From contig NC_050099.1 of the NCBI RefSeq assembly GCF_902167145.1, positions 13,344,434 through 13,408,433 of the forward strand: 64,000 bases of DNA, written 5' to 3'. How positions within the stretch are numbered: position 1 is the first letter of the stretch; each line of letters begins with the position of its first letter. Source of the stretch: Zea mays (Eukaryota; Streptophyta; Magnoliopsida; Poales; Poaceae). A program made the translations under genes and the position numbers. The notes beneath the pieces were generated by a model, which saw nothing but the letters and a program-made list of their open reading frames with translations, was not told the origin of the DNA and searched no databases. Positions 1-11,207 of the stretch are shown here, one piece after another.

Positions 1-356
1 GCTGCACTAGGCAAAGGGGCCGCCTCTGCCGAGCGCTGCACTAGGCAAAGGGGCCGCCTCTGCCGAGCGCTGCACTCGGCAAAGGGGTCGCCTCTGCCTA
101 GTGCTGCACTCGGCAAAGGGGTCGTCTCTGCCTAGTGCTGCACTAGGCAAAGCTTCCGTTACCGTGCCTTCCGCCGTCATGGAAACTTTTCTTCGCCGAG
201 TGCCCGAGAAATGGCACTCGGCAAAGGTACTTTGCCGATTCCTTCGTTACCGACTCCACTTTGCCGAGTGCAACACTAGGCAAAGCGTTTGCCGAGTGTA
301 AAAGAGGCTTAGCCTAGTGTCTGTGGCACTTGGCAAAGAAGACAAGTCCTGTAGTG
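1..356. mobile_element. CACTA transposon terminal region (one end, rest outside window)
   Basis: The terminus reads GTAGTG at 351-356, so inward from the edge on the minus strand it begins CACTACAGGACTTG, the signature of grass CACTA (En/Spm-type) elements. The 350 bases before it are filled with direct and inverted copies of a subterminal motif, TGCCGAGTGC or CACTCGGCAAAG, which in this superfamily is where the transposase binds. The element continues left of the window, so transposase genes cannot be judged. The 3-bp target duplication cannot be confirmed without the other end. Confidence 0.85.
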
Positions 357-1440
357 GACGCTAGCGGGCGCCACTCCGGGGCGTGTGCCTTTGAGGAGCC
401 GACGTCGCGCGTGGGCCTCTAGGATCCGCACCGCGTGCGTGCCTCTTAGATCCGTCGCCGACGCGCTCCCTTAGGGCCACCGCTGCCGAAGCCTATCGTG
501 CCTCGCATAACCGCCGTCGGCACCGGGCCTGGGGTGCGCCGCCGCTCGTCCGCTTCGGGAGCGTCACCGTCGCTCGATCCTGGGGCGCGCCGCCATCTGT
601 CACCCTCCTCGGGGCGCCACCACCGCTAGCCCACGGGATCGCCGTCGCTCGCACGTTCGAGGAAACCACCGCCGCCGCTCGCTCGTCCGAGTGAACCGCC
701 GTCCCCGATAAAACCTAATCTCTGGCGGTCTATGTGTGTTTTTATAGCCGTTCGGTCCTGGTGCAGCTGAACCGGATGACACCGTTGAGCCAGATTTGTG
801 TGTGTCCTCGTGTGGTTTTATAGACGTGCATCTGGTTCAGTTGGCAAGTCACGTGTCAAGTTAGCCATGTCAGCGACTACGATGGATTTGTAAATATATA
901 TATGCGTAATCCATCATCCAGACACCAGGGCTGCAAACTGCGTAGTGTAGTGGAATTTGTCAGCAGTGTGCTATAATATATGTTGTCCTCTATGTGAACT
1001 GATCGCGACTGCTTACTGTCTATATACTTTTACTGCAGCGTCATGTTTCTGTTCTTTTCAGGCTATGGATTATTGCGTCCAAGTTTAAAACTGTCAATTA
1101 TTTATTTAAAATGCATTTATTTTCATGAGTAGGAATAGGCAAGTGCATTTTTTTTTACAGAAATTGTGTCGTAGGATTTGTGATACTCCGCATGCATGTA
1201 ACATAGACTGAGAATGATCTCCTCATTGCTCCGTTCGTAGACAACGAAGTTAAGGAGGCTATTTATGATATATAAGGCACCTTGGACGATCTGATGTTTT
1301 ACAGGTGAGTTCTATTAGAAAATTTGGAAGTTCTAATAGAAAATTTGGGAGTTCATAAGAGAGGACCTGATGCGATTGATCCATGATCTGTTATTCAACT
1401 TGAGTTTTTGGTGTAATACATAGTCCACAGAAGTTCTATA
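357..1440. other. Unassigned intergenic sequence, no gene supported
   Basis: Bases 360-780 are GC-rich with CGCCG-type runs and short chance ORFs on both strands; nothing recognisable is encoded. From 780 on the sequence is AT-rich and has a short local repeat around 1318-1355 (two copies of AGAAAATTTGG). No TSD, LTR or terminal inverted repeat pair was found. Confidence 0.5.
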
Positions 1441-1920
1441 TTGGCGGTCCTAAAGCTATTTACACTAACGTTTTTCAATGCCGCCAGTGCTAGGGGCCAG
1501 TGTAAATCGGCCTTTTCATTGGCGACTTGCTTAAGAAAACCGCCAGTGGAAACAACATTTGCACTGACGGTTTTCTTAATACAGCCGCCTGTGAAAATAA
1601 CGTTAGCACTGGCGCGGTGCTTAAGAAAACCGCCAGTGAAAAAACATTAGCACTGTTGATTTTCTTAAGCACCCTGCCAGTGCTAATGTTATTTCCACAT
1701 GCGGCTGTATTAAGAAAATCGTTAGTGCAAATGTTGTTTCCAGTGACGGTTTTCTTAAGCAACCCGTCAGTGCTAATGTTATTTCCACTGGCGGCTGTAT
1801 TAAGCAACCCGCCAGTGCTAATGTTATTTTCATGGGCGGTTTGCTTAAGGAAACCGCCAGTGAAAATGTTATTTCCACTAGCGGTTTGCTTAACATTTCC
1901 CACCAGTATAAGTTTTCCCG
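1441..1920. repeat. Tandem and inverted repeat block able to form a long hairpin
   Basis: A roughly 30-40 bp unit, recognisable by AACCGCCAGTG, GCTAATGTTATTTCC and CTTAAGAAAAC, recurs about ten times and switches orientation near 1644-1645. The arm 1527-1638 matches the reverse complement of 1651-1762 almost base for base around a loop of about 12 bases, so the transcript of either strand could fold into a stem of about 110 bp. Beyond 1762 more direct units run to 1905. Both strands give long repetitive pseudo-ORFs because of this symmetry; they are not genes. It resembles subterminal repeat arrays of DNA transposons (CACTA or Mutator-like) or a foldback element; no superfamily is certain. 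Confidence 0.7.
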
Positions 1921-2475
1921 CCTTTTTTAAATTTTCAAATAAAACTGAATTTTATATTTTTAACACAAATTCTTCTATTTAGAATCATATATTCTTCTGT
2001 TTACAACCATAAATTTTCAAACAAAACTGAATTAAATTCTATCATACATTCTATACATCAAATTTTTCTGTTTACAACCATATATGCTTCACACATTCTA
2101 TACATCAAAAGTTTTCACCTATGCTCTAGTAACTATCTCGTCTAAGAGATAGTCTACTAACTTCTGTTAGTATTCTAAACTCTGACATAGCTAATGTACT
2201 GAAGCATCGTGATATTTCTCTTCAGTGGGAATGACCTCTTTCAATATGAATGTGCATAGGTCTTCAACTGTGCCATACAATACACCTTCGGTCAAGTTCT
2301 CAAGATTTCCTTTTTGAATTCCTGTAAAGGAAGTTTATAAACATCATCTATTCACACTCGATAACACATTTGCATCTTTAATGACATAAATACAAACATG
2401 ACTATTACACCTTGCTAGAGTTTGTGAAGTATCATCCGTTCATTCTCATGAACTCGAACGCATAGAACCCACATA
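1921..2475. other. AT-rich flank left of Gypsy-1, nothing recognised
   Basis: The stretch is AT-rich with partly repeated words (ATTCTATACATCAAA near 2047 and 2096, and TTCTGTTTACAACCATA twice). No coding region, RNA gene or element end was recognised. It ends with GGACC, the left target duplication of the element that follows. Confidence 0.4.
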
Positions 2476-2480
2476 GGACC

Positions 2481-3162
2481 TGTTGGTGACTTGTTCTTAA
2501 ATGCTATGAGTTAAGAACAAGGCAAGACAAATATTAATGGTCAAAGACCTTCGTCTTTCGAAGCATTATCTCCCTTAGGATATATTGATCTCAGATGGAG
2601 GATATGAAGGACAAACCTTCGTAATCACAACATGTAATAAAAAGCAGAAACATGAAGGACATATGAAGAATATGAATAATCATATCAAATCATTAGATTA
2701 TCTGTATTCTTATTATATGATCGTGAACAAACATTAATGAGATTGAATTACATTTGTACCTTCGCCTTGATAGAAGGTAAGAGTCCAAGAGTGACGTGTG
2801 AGTGAATTCAAGTCTACGTGCACAGTACGGTGTTACTGTTCATCTATTTATAGGCACAGGACGCAGTCTGGGTAAAATTACATCCATATCCTTGACATTT
2901 ACTATTGACTAAGGAGTAATCTATCGAAGACTAAGCAGTCTTTTCCCCTTTAGGTCGGTTTCATTCTCCATCACCGTCTTTGTGCTAAGCCGAAGCTTCT
3001 CCATCCATAGCTTCGGAACTGATTCATTCTTCTTCCACATCGCTCCTTTCATACTATGTGCACCTTCATCTCAAAGCCGAAGGTTCCTGTAACAGTATTT
3101 TATACTTGGAAGACATGTTAGTCATGTTTTTGAGAACCTTCGGAAGACGAAGGCCCCCAACA
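2481..3162 (-). repeat. Gypsy-1 3' LTR
   Basis: It starts TGTTGGTGACTTG and ends CCCCCAACA on the plus strand. The minus-strand TATA box CTATAAATAG lies at 2844-2853, beside an imperfect palindrome (ACAGTACGGTGTTACTGT). Directly inward, the minus-strand purine run GGGGCTAC at about 3163-3170 is the polypurine tract. Confidence 0.88.
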
Positions 3163-3319
3163 GTAGCCCCTCGCAGTATTAATTTGTTCTTGTATCTAAC
3201 AAATTCAGACTGTGACGTGAACGAAGACCTTTAGCCGAAGGTCCGAAAAAACACATTCCCTTCGCTAGAATAGCAAAAGTCAATGACAGATGGGGCCCGC
3301 CAAGTTGCAATGCACTAGG

Positions 3320-3330
3320 CATATAAATAG
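3320..3330 (+). promoter_or_regulatory. TATA box of the Gypsy-1 antisense gene
   Basis: CATATAAATAG sits about 135 bases upstream of the antisense reading frame and outside the LTR. The equivalent TATA box occurs at 36930 in Gypsy-2 at a similar distance, so the antisense unit seems to have its own promoter. This is predicted from position and sequence only. Confidence 0.5.
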
Positions 3331-3455
3331 AAACCCACAGCGGCAGCATTTGCTACGCCATTTCTGTTGTTTGCGTTATTTTCTCAAATTTTTAACTCTT
3401 GCTATCAGCTCTCGCTTGATTTTCGAGCTTCGTGATATACACAAGTGCTTGTTGC

Positions 3456-4240
3456 ATGTTTGAAGAGAAGATGTCTGAGGAGAAGAAAGTTGTGGACCCT
3501 TTTCTTGCTGGATTTTATGAATCTATGGCAAAAACAAATACAGAGAAGATCACAAAGGAAATAATGGCGGATTTGACTGAAGATTCTGACGATAGCGATG
3601 ACTATGATGTCGAAAGTGGGGATGAAGATTCTGAGGACCGGCCCTGGTGGCCAAGCCATACCATCTTCGGAAAGTCGAGCATTAAACAAAGTCAAATTGA
3701 CGCCATGAAGGGAAGATACTTTCGTGACATGTCTATTGTGAGGGTTGGAGGGGACAGCACAGCCTCTGCTCCTAAAGAAAATGAGGTTGTTGTCTACAGA
3801 AGCTTTATGAAGGCGGATATTCGGTTCCCACTGCGCAAATTTTTGGTTGAAGTGTTGAAGATATTTCAGATCTTTCTTGATCAACTTACTCCCGATGCTA
3901 TTATCAGAATGAGTTTGTTTGTTTGGGCTGTGAGAAGCCAAGGGATGGAACCGAGCGCTAAGTGTTTTTGCAACATGCACGAACTGTTGTACGAGACGAA
4001 GGCCACTGGCAAAGAGCAGTATCACAACAACTTCGGTTGTTATGGATTCATTGCTCGTTCTAATGCAAGCTACCCGGTTCCAACATGTCGGAAAAGGTGG
4101 CCCGGGTCCTGGATGGAGGAATGGTTTTATGTTAAGAATAACCTGATTGAAAGGGAGGATATAAAAAGGATTATCCAACGCCCCATCTAGTCTCGCTTCG
4201 GCCTTCGAAGGTCGACCGTGGCGATTGAAAATGATGCCGA
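3456..4240 (+). pseudogene. Antisense gene of Gypsy-1, exon 1 first part (interrupted)
   Basis: This frame runs opposite to gag and aligns by eye with the intact antisense protein of Gypsy-2: an acidic N-terminus rich in Asp/Glu, then a domain with FMKADIRFP, QLTPDAIIRMS and NNFGCYGF, corresponding to FLKAGLRFP, QLTPNAIVRLS and ENFGCYNF. The domain looks like the plant family called 'putative gypsy type transposon' (PF04195), whose function is unknown. ATGs at 3456 and 3471 are in frame. A TAG at 4188-4190 ends the frame early, and the solo-LTR insertion at 4246 breaks the exon; homology resumes at 10018. Confidence 0.7.
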
Positions 4241-4245
4241 AGCAT

Positions 4246-7200
4246 TGTAACACCCTAAATTTGGGGGTATAAATTTTTTTTCTTCGATATCCATCAAATT
4301 CAGGTGTTACCTTTATCCTCCTCTTCCTTTTTGCTCTTTTCTTTTCATTTCAATGTAGTAGGAGCTATTTGGATGTCGTGTATTAATAAAAACCCTAAGG
4401 GTATGATGGTTGTTGCATCATACTGGAATGCATTTATTTTTCTATTTGGCGTATTGTCGCGATATGTATTCATTTAATTTGTAGCTCTTTCTGTGTATAA
4501 ATATGATTAGAGAGAATAGAAACAAAAAAAAAAGAGAGAAAATAAAATAAATAAATGAAAAGGAAATCAGCCCTCCCCTTCAGCCTTTCAGCCTGCTCGC
4601 GGCCCGCTCCCGCGGCCCACCATCGCGCAGCAGCCAGCCCAACGCCCCGACCCTAGCGCGCGCCCCCAGCCATCGTCCCGCGCCGCCGCCACGCTCGCCC
4701 AGCCACTGCGCAACTGCCGCGCCCCTTCCCCGTGGCCTGGCCGACCCATCCTGCGTGCCCCGCGCTGCCCTAGGCCGCGCGCTCCCAGCAGCCGCGCTCG
4801 GCCGCCGCACGCTTGCAGCGGCGCGCCACCCAGCCGCTCGCCCGCAGTGACCACGGCTCCGCGCGCAGCCACGCTCCCCGCTCGTGCCGCCGCAGACCAG
4901 GGCCCACACGCCCCACCCTCTCCTTCTGAGAGCACCTAGAGGGGGGGTGAATAGGTGATCCTGTAAAAACTTGAAACTTAATCCACAAAACTTGATTAGG
5001 AGTTAGCACAATTAAGCCAAGTGGCTAGAGAGGAGAGCTTGCACAACACGATAACCACAAAGAGATTAACACAGAGATGGCACAGTGGTTTATCCCGTGG
5101 TTCGGCCAAGTCCAACACTTGCCTACTCCACGTTGTGGCGTCCCACGGACGAGGGTTGCAATCAACCCCTTTCAAGCGGTCCAAGGACCCACTTGAATAC
5201 CACGGTGTTTTGCTTTCACTTTACTATATCGCACTTGCGAGGAATCTCCACAACTTGGAGCCTCTCGCCCTTACACTTTGATGTTCACAAAGAAGCACAG
5301 AGTAAGAGAGGGATGAGCAACGCACACAAGACACGAAATCAGAGTACCAACACGCACACAAGTCACAACAAGAGCTCACAACACAACCCGACGAGTTCAC
5401 AACTCAAATGGAGCTCTAGTTGCTATCACAACGAATCAAATGCGCGGAATCGAAGTCTTGGTGCTTAGGAATGCTTAGAGAATGCTTGGTGTACTCCTCC
5501 ATGCGCCTAGGGGTCCCTTTTATAGCCCCAAGGCAGCTAGGAGCCGTTGAGAGCATTCCAGGAAGGCAATTCTTGCCTTCTGTCGCCTGGCGCACCGGAC
5601 AGTCCGGTGCACCACCAAACACTGTCCGGTGCGGATTTCTTTCTTTCTTTGGCGAAGCCGACCGTTGGTGCTTTGGAGCCGTTGGCGCACCGGACACTGT
5701 CCGGTGCACACCGGACAGTCCGGTGCCCCCTTCTAGCCGTTGGCTCGGCCACGCGTCGCGCACGGATTACGCGGCCGACCGTTGGCCCGGCCGACCGTTG
5801 GCTCACCGGACAGTCCGGTGAATTATATCCGTACGTCGCCGACGATTTCCCGAGAGCAGCAAGTTCGCCTGAGTCAGCCTGGCGCACCGGACACTGTCCG
5901 GTGCACCACCGGACAGTCCGGTGCACCCAAACTGAGCTGACTTCGGCTGAACAATGCCATCTTTAATTCCAACTTGATTTTTCCTGTTTCCAGCACTTAG
6001 ACATAATACATTAGTCTCCAAAACAATATACTAAGTCTTAGAAACATACCTTTTGCTTGATTTGCACTTTGTCCATCACTTTGCATAAGTCCACTTGTGT
6101 TGGCACTCAATCACCAAAATACTTAGAAATGGCCCAAGGGCACATTTCCCTTTCACCTTCAACCATCCCTCTTACCCATGAGGCGAGAACTGGACAGCCA
6201 GCTCGCCCAGTGCTCCTGCTTCGTCCGGTCGATGGTCTTCAAACTCGCGTCGTGTGCAAACCACTGCTCGAGCCCAGGAGTCCATGGCGAGCTGAATGTT
6301 GGAGCGGTCCGCCAGATCGACCCACCGGCCGTCCGTCCGGCCGATCCTCGACGCTGATTGGGTCCGCCTTGCCTTGGTTCATTCGCAGGGCCGGGCGCGT
6401 GTGCCCGCGACACCTCGCTAGTCCGGCCGGGACCGGGACCGTGCACATCCATCGCCGGTTGTCTCCTGCGCACTATAGCCGGCCGGCTATAGCCGCTGGT
6501 GCGCCCGAAGCCCCACCCCGGCCGATCTCGGTCCTCCGGTGATGCCCCTGGGTCAGTCAGTCGCCCGCTCTGGATGGCCGCAGAGCCGTCTCGCCCGCAC
6601 TCGACGTCGCGTCTGAAGCCGTCTCGCTCGCCCAGCTGCCGCCGTCGAGTCTCCCAGCGTGCGCAGCCCCACCTCCACATTGGCTTGTCGTTGATCGCCC
6701 TCACCATTATGAGTTGCCGAGCCGAGCTCGCTTGCAAAGCACCGCGTGCCAGAGCAAGCTGTGTCTTCAGCCTTGCCTCGCCATGCGTCATTGCGAAGGT
6801 GAGGATCTCGCGTCTATACCCTACACTAATTAATTCCATGCTTAGTTGTCGATCATTAATTTAACTACTCAATCAGATCAAATTTGTGATTTTAATTATG
6901 CGATTGTAAATATGTGGTAATGTGATTTTAACAATTTAGATGTTGTATTTAATATCTATTTAGTGTTTAGTATAAAACAACATTTAGTTAGTGATTCTCG
7001 TGTATCGTGTGTTCTACCCGCGCGATGTTCGTGCGTGCTGTTCACGTGTCGTCGTTCACGCGAGTCGCAATTCACGCACTTTAATGAAATTGTTTATTAG
7101 CCATGAATTGTTAGCTATTCTATATATAATGCGTTGCAAACCTGTTTCGACTCGTTTCGGTCGCGTCAACTCCGTAGCAGCGTCAAGTTCACATTAGTAA

Positions 7201-10012
7201 CATTATTTCGTCACGACGTAAGTTTTAATCAACTAGTTAATTATTTGTTATCCAATATTTATTAGAATAACAATTTAAATAAAACTAATTGCTAGCTTTA
7301 TTTGCGCATTTATAAATACCTGTTGAGGTGATTATTCTGATCGAAGTGCTTTTAAATTAATATACTTAACATAAACATGATATTTGTTAGTGATTCATGC
7401 ACGTCGCGTGCTGTTTGCGCGTCACCGTTGTTCGTTCGCGCGTTCGCACCCCTCGTCTAGCAGCACGTCGTCGCATGCTGTTCGCGCGCATCGTCGTGCT
7501 TCATTTGCTTATGGTCATACGTGGTCGTGCGCGTTTTCCGTGTGCTCCTTCGCACGTGTGGCGCTCGTTGTCATCGAGTCATATGTTTTAGTTGAATAAT
7601 TAATTATTGGTTTATTCGAGGGTTAATAAAATAACAATGTATTTAGAACGAGTATATAGTTTTAACTCATGCTTTTATAAATATAAATATTAGTTAACTT
7701 CATTAACACCAGCTTAAATGTTTTAACTAATTATTTGTTTGTTCGTTTTTCGCTCGCGATGTCATTTGCGCGTCATCGTGCTGTTTGCGCATAGTCGCGT
7801 TGACTCGTGTGTGTCGCGCACCGTCATGTGAGTTGTTTCGCGTGCCGTCCACGTGCTGTTTTGTACAGTGTCTCGTGTCGACCACGTGTGTCGCGCGGTG
7901 TCTGCGCGTGATAATAAATTGTTTTCGCTTACGAACACTCATGTTAATAACGTTAATATGTCGGGTCACATATTTTAAATAATTTATTTAATGTCTGCTC
8001 GACTAATGTTGATTAGATTAATATTCCAATTTGATTATTTATAGTTTTCGACTTGCGCTTGGATAATAAACATTACCATGGTTAATGTTAACTTAAATAC
8101 TTTTTGTTTATTTAATATTTGTTTAGTGTAAACATGTCCTCTATTTAACACGTTCCCGCCTGTCGCGCGTGCTGTTTCGTGTGTCGTCAGCGTGCTATGT
8201 CGCGCGTGTCCGTGCGTCGTTCGCACGCTGTTGTGTGCATCGTAAATTCATCTCGCTTAGACTCTCTCGTTGTAATTAAAATTACTTATTTAATAGACAA
8301 CTGTTAGTATAGCGGATTAATCGAACTAAATGGTAGATATTATTTGTATTTGATAATGCTGAATTAAATGTGATAATTAATATTTGTTTAGCCTAAACCC
8401 GTTAACTTCTCGACCGTAGCTTCGACTATCGCGTTTCTTATCCTCGCGTAACCGTAGAAACGCTCTCTATTTTATATTGCTCGTTTTTATGACATGTTAT
8501 CTTGTATGGTGTAATGTTCTTATGCATGTATATGTTTGTTTGTCTGTGTTTGTTCGTATTCGCTGCGCGTCGCCAACGGATCGTGATCTGTTTCCGAGCT
8601 TCGAGGGATCAAAGATCAAGCGTTGGTCCAAGTGATCCAGTTCTTCGAGCTCCACGAAGTTGAAGACCCTGAGCATCTGTTTGGTGAAGGCAAGTGTCCT
8701 CTGACCCATTATGTCCCATTTACTTTATAATTCACTGTCCCGCATACCATGATCAACTTAAGGATTGAGTAGAATTCTGTTTTCCTGTCCTTGTTTACCC
8801 TTTGGGAATTGGTTACTATGATTAGTATTATGCTATTGCTTTGCTCTAATCAATGAACATGATGTGAACACTTATGATACTATGTTGTCATTATGATTAC
8901 GATGTTGGACTGGTGATACTTTAGGGGGCTCGAGCGGTTTCTCGAGTGCCTCTCCGTAAGGACCTGTTCGTTGGATGACCGCCCGGGAAAAACAGTGCAA
9001 CCATGAGGATGGAATGGGATGCCCTTAGCTGAATAATTAGAGGAACCGGGGTGTAGTTCGCTTAGCCGTCGTGCCGTTAATGGGGCTCGGTGTATGCGGC
9101 TCGCTCTGCCAAGTTTGGTTCGCCCCTTGGGGAGGAGTGCGGTGCATTTAGGAAACCTAACGGGTGGCTACAGCCCCGGGGAATCTTTGTAAAGGCTACG
9201 TAGTGAGACCCTGCCTATTCACCTTGGTAGTGTTTAAGGGTTTGATCGGCCCGAGACAAGAGAGAATCACGGCTTGTGGGTAAAGTGTGCAACCTCTGCA
9301 GAGTGTTATGAAACTGATATATCAGTCGTGCTCGCGGTTATGAGCGGCCATGGGAGCTCCAGTGATTAGTGATACTTGATCAGAGATGTTCGGATTGCAG
9401 GTGGCAATGAGATTGATGGTTCTTGGTATTGACTCTGGTAATGGTAAGTGGTACTCTTTCCGTTTGGAAAGGAGTACGTTTGGGTTAATAACGTGGGTTA
9501 ATTCTAAAACTTGGCTTTCTCTGCTAGTAATAATAATCTGACCAACTAAAAGCAACTGCTTGACTTACCCCCCACATAAAGCTAGTCCACTACAGCCAAA
9601 CAGGATACTTGGTGAGTATGTTGATGTGTACTCACCCTTGCTCTACACACCAAACCCCCCCATCCCCAGGTTTTCAGCATTGCAACCACTGCTCAGGAGA
9701 AGATGAAACTGTGGAAGGAGACTTTCAGGAGTTCCAAGATTACGACGAGTTCTAGGCATGGGTTAGCGGCAACCACTAGTCGGCTGCCTGTGAAGGTCGC
9801 GTTTATCTATGTTTCGTTTTCGCACTTTGATTATTGTAAAGACTATGTGGATGTCTCAGACATATGATGTAATCGACTATTATTCCCCTTTTTAATACTA
9901 TTTGAGCACTATGTGATGATGTGCATGTTATGTAACTGCTGTGTACGTGAATTGCTGATCCTAGCACGTACATGGTTCGCATTCGGTTTGCCTTCTAAAA
10001 CCGGGTGTGACA
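4246..10012. mobile_element. Long solo-LTR-like insertion (Ty3/Gypsy type), TSD AGCAT
   Basis: The insert begins TGTAACACCC and ends GGGTGTGACA, the terminus style of Del/Tekay-type Gypsy LTRs, and is flanked by perfect AGCAT copies at 4241-4245 and 10013-10017. Removing the nested LTR leaves about 4.5 kb with no gag or pol similarity and no second internal copy of the terminus, so a solo LTR made by LTR-LTR recombination is the simplest reading. A large nonautonomous element is the alternative. GC-rich ORFs at 4580-4935 and 6159-6860 show no protein family and are not called as genes. The 7000-8250 stretch has many repeated CGCG-rich words (GTGCTGTT, CGCGCGT). Confidence 0.7.
4927..6155 (-). 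mobile_element. Solo LTR of a Ji-like Sirevirus (Ty1/Copia), TSD CCTTC
   Basis: On the minus strand it starts TGAAAGGGAAATGTGCCC and ends GGTGCTCTCA, exactly as the LTRs of Copia-D do, and perfect CCTTC copies flank it (4922-4926 and 6156-6160). No internal region is present. It keeps the palindrome array built on CACCGGACAGTCCGGTG (about 5590-5930) and a minus-strand TATAAAA at 5518-5524. It lies inside the longer solo LTR and so is the younger of the two. Confidence 0.9.
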
Positions 10013-10017
10013 AGCAT

Positions 10018-11207
10018 GCCAAAAGGCTTTCAGCATTGTCTGTGCTTTCATTGGTACAAGAGACCTGATCCAAGAGCACATAGCCTACAGGGTATGGCCA
10101 CTTGTGGATAACTGGGAGATGCCGAAGGAGACTGCTGTCGGGTCCAGTCAAGATGGATTAATTCGTTTGAAATATATCTTCAGATACAGAGACCGGTTTG
10201 ACAAACCAAATGACGACTGGCTGAAATGTATTGAGGCTACTAGCGACGAGTTACTTGGGGCATATACCAGAGCCGAAGATGATGCTTTGTCCTCAGCCTT
10301 CGGGGGTCGGGGCAAGAAAAGATTGAACACGGTTTTCGATGCAATTGGTTTTATATATCCTGATTATTGCTACCCCTCACGAAAGCAGGGAAAAAAGAGG
10401 AAAACTGCCACTTCGGCCATCTCTGCTGCACCAAAGGGCAAGAAAATCAAGGTTTTAACCCACCGGCCAATATATATTGAAACGGCCATAGTGCCAAAAT
10501 TTGGTGAAGAGACATCTTCCGCTGCCAAAGCGGAACAAGCTGCTCCCGCCTCTCCGAGCGCTGAGGAATCGACTATAGTGCCGAAGGTGCCTATAGTTGA
10601 GCTAGTTGAAGCCAAAGATGGGGCGGCCAAAAAGCCAGAGTTTGAAAAAACAATAGTGCTGCCGAAAATTTTGAGCCCATCGGTAGAAGCAGAATTGTCG
10701 AAGGTTGCAAAAGCTCCCGCCACAACTCCCAAGAGGAGAAGAATGGCTAGCGTACTAGACGCTGTCATGGAGACAACAAGAGCACTAACTCCTACCCCTG
10801 TAGAGAAAGCTACAGAAGCTGTGACAGCTTGTGTTGAAACAGAAGCTGGGCCTTCAGCGCCCACAGAGGCAGAGCCTGCCGCAACTGAGCAGAGAGTCGG
10901 AGAAGAATTTTCAGATGTTAGCATAGCTCTGGAGAAGATTGTGGCCGAAAAATCCAAATCCCCTGCTCCCGAAGCATCGTCCGAAGAACTTGACTATATT
11001 ATTCGACATGCTTCGGGAAAAAGATTATCCAAAGAAGAAATTTTAGAAGCCAAACACTATGCCTGGGAATTGAAATACCCGAAGGGGGCCTTAGTGTTCA
11101 ACGACACGGACGAAGATGATTTCCTGTACTGTCTCCCGGACAACATAGAGATATCCATCTGCCGAGAGATGGCCAAAAGTATGGGATTCCCGAAGCTCGA
11201 AGCTTGC
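10018..11207 (+). pseudogene. Antisense gene of Gypsy-1, exon 1 second part
   Basis: After the solo-LTR insertion the frame resumes as a 368-codon open stretch (10104-11210), with upstream homology back to 10018. Conserved anchors are GTRDLIQEH, NWEMPKE, RLNTVFDAIGF and, near the end, SMGFPKLE, which match GTRDLVQEF, KWEMPKL, RLNRVLDALGF and SIGFPKLE in Gypsy-2. The middle is a low-complexity Ala/Glu/Pro/Lys region with basic clusters (GKKRKT, PKRRR) that could act as nuclear localisation signals. Copia-B inserted at 11208 and interrupts it. Role unknown. Confidence 0.7.

Noticed and set aside
1490..1903. Overlapping 137- and 151-codon frames on both strands
   Set aside because: They mirror each other because the DNA is an inverted tandem repeat; residues just repeat the unit.
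4580..4935. GC-rich Arg/Ala frames within the long solo LTR (also 6159-6864)
   Set aside because: High GC leaves all frames open; no family, no conserved start, and inside an LTR-like insert.
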